Origin: Hydrogenophaga borbori | GTDB lineage: Bacteria; Pseudomonadota; Gammaproteobacteria; Burkholderiales; Burkholderiaceae_C | Reading direction: 5' to 3' | DNA length: 64,000 nucleotides | Assembly: GCF_003417535.1 (NCBI RefSeq) | Contig: NZ_QVLS01000002.1 | Coordinates: 186,001-250,000 of the forward strand | In this document: positions 42,704 through 64,000 of the stretch, one piece after another | How the letters are laid out: each line of letters opens with the position of its first letter | Numbering within the stretch: the stretch's first letter is position 1 | The notes under the pieces: model-generated | The model's input: only the letters and a program-made list of their open reading frames with translations | Databases searched by the model: none | Told to the model about the DNA's origin: nothing | Translations under genes and position numbers: made by a program

Positions 42704-45700
42704 ATGAGCCCGAATCCACCGATGCCCATCGCTGTCGTCGGCATCGGCTGCCGCTTTCCCGGAGGCGTGACCGATCCGGCGGGCTTCTGGCGCCTGCTGG
42801 CCGAAGGGGTCGACGCCATTGGCGAGATCCCCACCGACCGCATCGACCTCGGCCATTACTTCGATCCGCGCCCGGCCACGCCGGGCCGCATGATGACGCG
42901 CTGGGGTGGCTTCCTCGAGGGCATCGACCGCTTCGACGCCGGCTTCTTCGGCATCTCGCCGCGCGAGGCCGAGCGCCTGGACCCGCAGCAGCGCCTGCTG
43001 CTGGAAACCGCCTGGGAAGCTCTGGAGGACGCCGGCCTCGATGCGCGCGCGCTGGACGGCTCGCGCACCGGCGTGTTCGTGGGCCAGTGGCTCAGCGACT
43101 TCGAGGCCCGGCTGTTCGCCGATCCTGAGGGCGTGGATTTCTTCATGACCACGGGCAGCGGCCGCTACGCCAGCTCGGGGCGCCTGTCCTACCTGCTGGG
43201 CCTGCGCGGCCCCAGCCTCACGCTGGACACGGCCTGCTCGTCGTCCCTGGCCGCGGTGCACCTGGCGGCGCGCAGCGTGCGCAGCGGCGAGAGCGAAGTC
43301 GCCATCGCCGGCGGCGTGAACATCATCTTGCAGCCGCACATCAGCGTGGCCTACTCGCAGAGCCGCATGATGGCGCCCGATGGCCGCTGCAAGTTCGGCG
43401 ACGCCCGCGGCGACGGTTATGTGCGCAGCGAAGGCGCGGGGCTGGTGGTGCTCAAGCCGCTGGACAAGGCCCTGGCCGACGGTGACCGCGTCTACGCCGT
43501 CATCCGCGGCAGCGCGCTCAACAACGACGGCCGCGCCAGCGGATCGATGGGCACGCCGAGCCAGGCCGGCCAGGAGGCCCTACTGCGCAGCGCCTGCGAG
43601 GACGCGGGCATCGACCCGGCCCAGGTGGGCTACGTGGAAGCCCATGGCACGGGCACGCGCGCGGGCGACCCGGTCGAGCTCGGGGCCATCGCCGCCGTGC
43701 TGGGCGCCGGACGCGACGCCGCGCAGCCGGTGCGCGTGGGCTCGGTCAAGACCAACATCGGCCACACCGAAGGCGCGGCCGGCGTGGCCGGCCTCATCAA
43801 GGCGGCCCTGGCCCTGCACCATGGGCGCATCCCGCAGAGCCTGCACTGCCAGCAGCCCAACCCCGCCATTCCCTGGACCGACATTCCCGTGGTGGTGGCG
43901 CGCGAGGCCACGCCGTGGCCACGCGGTGAGCAGCCGCGTCTGGCCGGCGTGAGCGCCTTCGGCATCGCCGGCACCAACGCGCACGTGCTGCTGCAGGAAG
44001 CCCCCGCCGCCACCACCACCCCGCCCGCGCCGCGCCTGGCGCCGGCGGGCGAGGCGGCGCTGCTGGTGCTCAGCGCGCGCGACGAAGGCGCCTTGCGCGC
44101 CCAGGCGCGGCGCTTCGCCGAGGTGTTGTCGGATGGCGCGTCCCTGGCCGACCTGTGCTGGAACGCCGCCGTGCGCCGCACGCCGCACGAACACCGCGCC
44201 GCCTTCGTGGCCGGTGACGCCGCCGCCATGGCCGAGGCCCTGCGCCAGCACGGCGATGGCCAGGCGGCCGCGGCCGAAGGTCGCGCGCCCGAGGCCCGCC
44301 CGCGCATCGCCTTCATCTGCCCCGGGCAGGGCGCGCAGTGGGACGGCATGGCCCGCGAACTCATGGCGCGCGAGCCCGTGTTCAAAGCCGCGCTGCAGCG
44401 CTGCGACGCGGCCGCGCGGCCCTACGTCGATTGGTCCATCGTCGAGCAACTGGCGCTCGAACCCGGCGATCCGAAGCACCTGCTGGAGCGCATCGACGTC
44501 ATCCAGCCCGTGCTGGTCGCCATCTCCCTGGCCTACGCCGAGCTGTGGCGTTCGCTGGGTGTGCGGCCCGACGCGGTGGTGGGCCACAGCATGGGCGAGG
44601 TGGCGGCGGCCTGCATCGCGGGCGCCCTCAGCCTGGACGAGGCGATGCGCATCATCTGCCGCCGCAGCGCGCTGATGCGCCGCACCAGCGGGCAGGGCGC
44701 CATGGCCCTGGTCGACCTGCCCATGGACGAGGCGCAGCGGCGCCTGGCCGGCCACGAGCACGAGGTCTCGGTGGCGGTGAGCAACAGCCCGCGCTCCAGC
44801 GTGATCTCCGGCCGGCCCGAGGCCGTGCAGGCGCTGATGGCCGCCTGGGAAGCGCAGAACGTGTTCTGCCGCCTGGTGAAGGTGGACGTGGCCTCGCACA
44901 GCCCGCAGATGCAGCCGCTGGCCGAGCAACTGCGCGCCGAACTCCAGGGGCTGAACCCCGGGGCGCTGGCCGTGCCGCTGGTCTCCACCGTGCTGGCTCG
45001 CCGCGCCGAGGCGCACGAACTGGGCGCCGCCTACTGGGGCGACAACCTGCGCCAGCCGGTGCGCTTTGGCGCCGCCGTGCAGCGCCTGCTCGACGATGGC
45101 GTCACGGTGTTCATCGAACTGGGGCCGCACCCGGTGCTGCTGCCCTCGGTGGAGCAGACCGCGCAGGCGGCGGGCGCCGAGGTGGCGGTGATCGGCTGCG
45201 CGCGCCGCGGCGAACCCGAACAGGCGGCCTGGCTCGCGGCCGTGGGCGCCGCGTTCTGCGCCGGCGTGGCGCCCGACTGGTCGCGCCTGATGCCCGAGGG
45301 CGGGCGCTTCCTGGCCTTGCCCACCTACCCCTGGCAGCGCGAGCGGCACTGGATCGCCGCCGCCGAGCGGGCGGCCGCGGGCGCCCAGGGCCACGGGCGG
45401 ACGGTGCCCAGCCAGCACCCGGTGCTGGGCGCGGGCATCGAACTCGCGGGCGCCCCCGCGGGCGCCCTGTGGGCGCTGAGCCTGGACCCGCAGCGCGTGC
45501 CCGCCTGGTTCGGGCACGCCTTGCACGGCAGCGCGCTGCTGCCGGCCTCCGCCTACCTCGAGCTCGCGCTCGCGGCCGCGCGCGCGCTGTCGCCCGGGCA
45601 GCCCCTGGCGCTCGAGGGCCTGAGCTTCGAGCGCGCCCTGCACCTGCAGGCCGATGCGGCCTGCGCGCTGCAGCTGCAGGCCAGCGCGGACGGACAGGGC

Positions 45701-48100
45701 GGTCTGCGGCTGGCGTTCCAGACGCACAGCGGCAGCGAGTGGCTGCCGCACGCGCGGGCCCGGCTGGCGGCGCCCAGCGCCCGCCGCGCCGGCCCGGTGT
45801 CGCCCGTGGACACGGCCGCGCTGCGGCGTGGCGCGGCGCTCTCGGCGGACGCGGTCTACCAGCGGCTCGCGGCGCTGGGCGCCGGCTTCGCCGCGCCACT
45901 GCGTGGCATCGCCCGCGCCTGGCTGTCGGCCGACGAGGCGCTGGTGGACCTCGAGGCCCGGCCCGAGGACACCGCCGCCGCGCCCGGCTTCTGTTGGGCG
46001 CCCGAGGTGTTGGACGCCTGCTTCCAGGCCGCCGCGCTGCTGGCGCCGCCAGGCCAGCTCTGCCTGCCCACCGGCCTGGACGACGTGGCGGCGCACCGCG
46101 CGCCACGGGGCGCCTTGAGCGTGCACCTGATCCGGCGCGCCGGCAGCGGTCTGATCGATGCGACGCTGAGGGACGGGCAGGGCCCCGCGCTGGAACTGCG
46201 CGGCCTGCGCCTGCAGCCCTTGGGCGAGCGCGCCCTGGCAGACCCCGCCGACTGCTTCTACGACCTGCAGTGGGTGCCGGCCGAGCCGGCGGCCAGCGCC
46301 GCGCCGGCGGGTGCCCGCCGCTGGTGCCTGATCGCCGACCAGGGCGGGCTGGGCCCCGCGCTGCTGAACGCCCTGCGGCAGGCCGGTGAAACGGCCGAGC
46401 TGGTCGACGGCCCGCCCGCCGCCGACGACGCCGGTGCCCCCATCGAGCTGGTGGACCTGCGCGCGCTGGACCTGTCCCGCCTCGACGCCGAACACGCCGC
46501 CGGGCTGCACCGCCTGCTGCTGGGCGCGCAGGCGCTGGAGCGCCTGCCGCCGTCCTCGCGCGCCCGCCTGTGGTGGGTCACGCGCGGCGCCATGGCCGTG
46601 TCGCCGGCCGAGGCCACGGCGCTGGCGCTGGCGCAGTCGCCGCTGTCGGGGCTGGCGGCCGTCATGGCGACGGAGCAGGGCGAGCGCTGGGGGGGGCTGA
46701 TCGATCTGGACCCTGCCGCCGCGCCCGGCGACGCGGCGCTCGCGCTGGCCCAGGCCCTGCCGGGCGCGGCGCCGGGCACCCTGGCCCTGCGCGGCCACCA
46801 GCGCGTCGAGCCGCGCCTGCGCCGCGCGCCCTGGGCGCCCGAGGCGCCGCCGCGCTGGCGCCCGGACGCGAGCTACCTCATCACCGGCGGCCTGGGCGGC
46901 GTTGGCCAGCAGATCGCGCAGCGCCTGGTGGCGCAGGGTGCGCGCCACCTCGTGGTGCTGTCGCGCACGCCGCTGCCGGCGCGCGCGGCCTGGGCGGGCC
47001 TGGGCGCGGACACGCCCGCGGGCCGCGCCGTGGCGGCCGTGCGCGGTCTCGAGTCGCAGGGCGCCAGCGTGCGCCACGTCGCGCTCGACGTGGCCGATGA
47101 AGCCGCCCTGCGCGACTGGCTCGAGGGTTTCGCCGCCGAGGCCCATCCGCCCATCCGTGGCGTGTTCCACGCCGCCGGCCTCACCGACGACCAGCTGGTG
47201 CGCGACCTCGACGCCGCCTCGCTCGCCGCCGTGCTGCGCCCGAAGTTGGGCGGTGCCTGGAACCTGCACCGCCTGCTGCCCGAACTCGATGCCTTCGTGC
47301 TGTTTTCGTCCATGGCCGCTGTCATGCCGCAGGCCGGGCAGGCCAGCTACGCGGCGGCCAACGCCTTCCTCGACGGCCTGGCGCGGCACCGACGTGCCCT
47401 GGGCCAGCCCGCGCTCAGCATCGGCTGGGGCGTGTGGTCGCAGACCGGCGTGATGCGGGGCGACACCGGCCAGCGCCAGCAAGACGAGCTGCAGCGCCAG
47501 GGCATCGCCGCCTTTGCGCCGGCGCAGGCCCTGGCCCTGTTCGACGAGGCCCTGCGCTGGCCGCACGGTCACCTGCTGGCCATGCCCATTCACTGGGCGC
47601 GGCTGCGCGCGCAAGGCGGCGCGCGCCAGGCGCCGCTGCTGCGCGACCTGTTCGAGTCCGAGGCCGCCCCGGCGCAGCCCGGCGCGGCGCCCACCGCGCC
47701 GGCACCCGCCGACCCGGCCGACCCGGCTGAGCGCCGCCGCGCCCTGGAGCTCACGGTGCGCGAGGTCGTGGGCCGCGTGCTCAAGCTCAACCCCGCGCGC
47801 ATCGACCCACGCAAGCCCCTGGGCAGCCTGGGCCTGACCTCGCTCATGGCGCTGGAACTGCGCAACCGCCTGGAGCCGCTGCACGGCCAGCCGCTGTCGG
47901 CCACGCTGGCCTGGAACTACCCCACCATCGAGGCCCTCACGGGCTTTCTCGCCGGGGCGCACGCCGCCGCGCCGGCGCCAGCCGCCGCGCCCGTGGCGGC
48001 GCCGGCCGCCGGGCCAGCGCCCGAGCTCGCCGCCGCGCTCGACGACGTGAACCAACTCTCCGACGAGGACGCGGCCCTGCTGCTGCGCCAGCGCCGCTGA
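42704..48100 (+). CDS. Modular type I polyketide synthase, KS-AT-DH-KR-ACP
   Basis: A 1798-residue single-module PKS. KS (about 7-430): Cys178 in DTACSSSLAAVH, His314 in EAHGTGTRAGDP, His354 in TNIGHTEGAAG. AT (about 534-840): Ser629 in GHSMGE, with RIDVIQ and VASH pointing to methylmalonyl-CoA. DH (about 905-1165): His938 in HALHGSALLP and Asp1104 in LDACFQ, so probably active. KR (about 1388-1570): ITGGLGGVG, Tyr1549 in ASYAAAN, and the Asp in GLTDDQL typical of B-type. ACP: Ser1713 in LGLTSLMALEL. The C-terminus ends NQLSDEDAALLLRQ, a docking segment. KS starts almost at residue 1 with no N-terminal docking helix, which suggests it takes the starter or a non-PKS donor. Expected product: an alpha-methyl, alpha,beta-unsaturated acyl chain. 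The ATG is preferred over an upstream TTG in frame. Confidence 0.93.
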   Translation: MSPNPPMPIAVVGIGCRFPGGVTDPAGFWRLLAEGVDAIGEIPTDRIDLGHYFDPRPATPGRMMTRWGGFLEGIDRFDAGFFGISPREAERLDPQQRLLLETAWEALEDAGLDARALDGSRTGVFVGQWLSDFEARLFADPEGVDFFMTTGSGRYASSGRLSYLLGLRGPSLTLDTACSSSLAAVHLAARSVRSGESEVAIAGGVNIILQPHISVAYSQSRMMAPDGRCKFGDARGDGYVRSEGAGLVVLKPLDKALADGDRVYAVIRGSALNNDGRASGSMGTPSQAGQEALLRSACEDAGIDPAQVGYVEAHGTGTRAGDPVELGAIAAVLGAGRDAAQPVRVGSVKTNIGHTEGAAGVAGLIKAALALHHGRIPQSLHCQQPNPAIPWTDIPVVVAREATPWPRGEQPRLAGVSAFGIAGTNAHVLLQEAPAATTTPPAPRLAPAGEAALLVLSARDEGALRAQARRFAEVLSDGASLADLCWNAAVRRTPHEHRAAFVAGDAAAMAEALRQHGDGQAAAAEGRAPEARPRIAFICPGQGAQWDGMARELMAREPVFKAALQRCDAAARPYVDWSIVEQLALEPGDPKHLLERIDVIQPVLVAISLAYAELWRSLGVRPDAVVGHSMGEVAAACIAGALSLDEAMRIICRRSALMRRTSGQGAMALVDLPMDEAQRRLAGHEHEVSVAVSNSPRSSVISGRPEAVQALMAAWEAQNVFCRLVKVDVASHSPQMQPLAEQLRAELQGLNPGALAVPLVSTVLARRAEAHELGAAYWGDNLRQPVRFGAAVQRLLDDGVTVFIELGPHPVLLPSVEQTAQAAGAEVAVIGCARRGEPEQAAWLAAVGAAFCAGVAPDWSRLMPEGGRFLALPTYPWQRERHWIAAAERAAAGAQGHGRTVPSQHPVLGAGIELAGAPAGALWALSLDPQRVPAWFGHALHGSALLPASAYLELALAAARALSPGQPLALEGLSFERALHLQADAACALQLQASADGQGGLRLAFQTHSGSEWLPHARARLAAPSARRAGPVSPVDTAALRRGAALSADAVYQRLAALGAGFAAPLRGIARAWLSADEALVDLEARPEDTAAAPGFCWAPEVLDACFQAAALLAPPGQLCLPTGLDDVAAHRAPRGALSVHLIRRAGSGLIDATLRDGQGPALELRGLRLQPLGERALADPADCFYDLQWVPAEPAASAAPAGARRWCLIADQGGLGPALLNALRQAGETAELVDGPPAADDAGAPIELVDLRALDLSRLDAEHAAGLHRLLLGAQALERLPPSSRARLWWVTRGAMAVSPAEATALALAQSPLSGLAAVMATEQGERWGGLIDLDPAAAPGDAALALAQALPGAAPGTLALRGHQRVEPRLRRAPWAPEAPPRWRPDASYLITGGLGGVGQQIAQRLVAQGARHLVVLSRTPLPARAAWAGLGADTPAGRAVAAVRGLESQGASVRHVALDVADEAALRDWLEGFAAEAHPPIRGVFHAAGLTDDQLVRDLDAASLAAVLRPKLGGAWNLHRLLPELDAFVLFSSMAAVMPQAGQASYAAANAFLDGLARHRRALGQPALSIGWGVWSQTGVMRGDTGQRQQDELQRQGIAAFAPAQALALFDEALRWPHGHLLAMPIHWARLRAQGGARQAPLLRDLFESEAAPAQPGAAPTAPAPADPADPAERRRALELTVREVVGRVLKLNPARIDPRKPLGSLGLTSLMALELRNRLEPLHGQPLSATLAWNYPTIEALTGFLAGAHAAAPAPAAAPVAAPAAGPAPELAAALDDVNQLSDEDAALLLRQRR

Positions 48101-48105
48101 CCCCC

Positions 48106-59054
<10,949 letters not shown>

Positions 59055-59057
59055 ACG

Positions 59058-64000
<4,943 letters not shown>

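Overview
The window is about 64 kb of very GC-rich chromosome. It looks like a betaproteobacterium of the order Burkholderiales, probably Comamonadaceae. Evidence: two tripartite-tricarboxylate-type (Bug/TctC) periplasmic receptors, a complete tctCBA set beside its tctD regulator, a Liv-type ABC operon with its own sigma-54 activator, pcaIJF for the 3-oxoadipate pathway, hpnDE squalene genes and strong G/C third-position bias. This bias also creates very long spurious antisense reading frames. The species cannot be named from the sequence alone.

Layout. 1-3.5 kb: tctD (cut by the left edge) divergent from tctCBA, closed by a clear terminator. 3.6-4.1 kb: two small unknown genes. 4.1-11.5 kb: a PAS/AAA+/Fis sigma-54 activator, three operator-like repeats, a canonical -24/-12 promoter and a six-gene ABC-uptake-plus-hydrolase operon. 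11.5-17.3 kb: housekeeping genes (hemH, HAD phosphatase, GST, GNAT, SH3 protein, hpnE, hpnD). 17.4-19.8 kb: an unrecognised 814-residue protein with an internal duplication. 19.8-23.8 kb: a compact chaperone-usher pilus operon of the spore-coat-U type. 24-28.3 kb: hotdog thioesterase, FAD monooxygenase plus Bug receptor, and a divergent LysR regulator. 28.4-32.7 kb: an ABC exporter (ATPase, FtsX-type permease, HlyD-type adaptor). 32.8-34.2 kb: fumC. 34.3-37.8 kb: pcaIJF with a divergent IclR regulator. 38-40.8 kb: a P-loop kinase, an AraC regulator and an MFS transporter.

40.8-64 kb: a modular type I polyketide synthase locus running off the right edge. A Sfp-type phosphopantetheinyl transferase faces left. 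After a 384-bp control region come a type II thioesterase and four single-module PKS proteins. Their domain orders are KS-AT-DH-KR-ACP, KS-AT-DH-ER-KR-ACP, KS-AT-cMT-ACP and KS-AT-DH-cMT-(cut). Short gaps or ATGA overlaps join the PKS genes. Matching C-terminal and N-terminal docking segments suggest the proteins act in gene order. No loading module is visible and the end of the assembly line lies outside the window, so the product cannot be deduced. This is the most likely undescribed system here.

Besides the PKS, the most useful observations are the sigma-54 control region that starts inside the activator gene, a 20-codon leader frame overlapping the thioesterase start by ATGA, an 18-bp perfect FNR/CRP-like palindrome before fumC, and the duplicated motif in the 814-residue protein.
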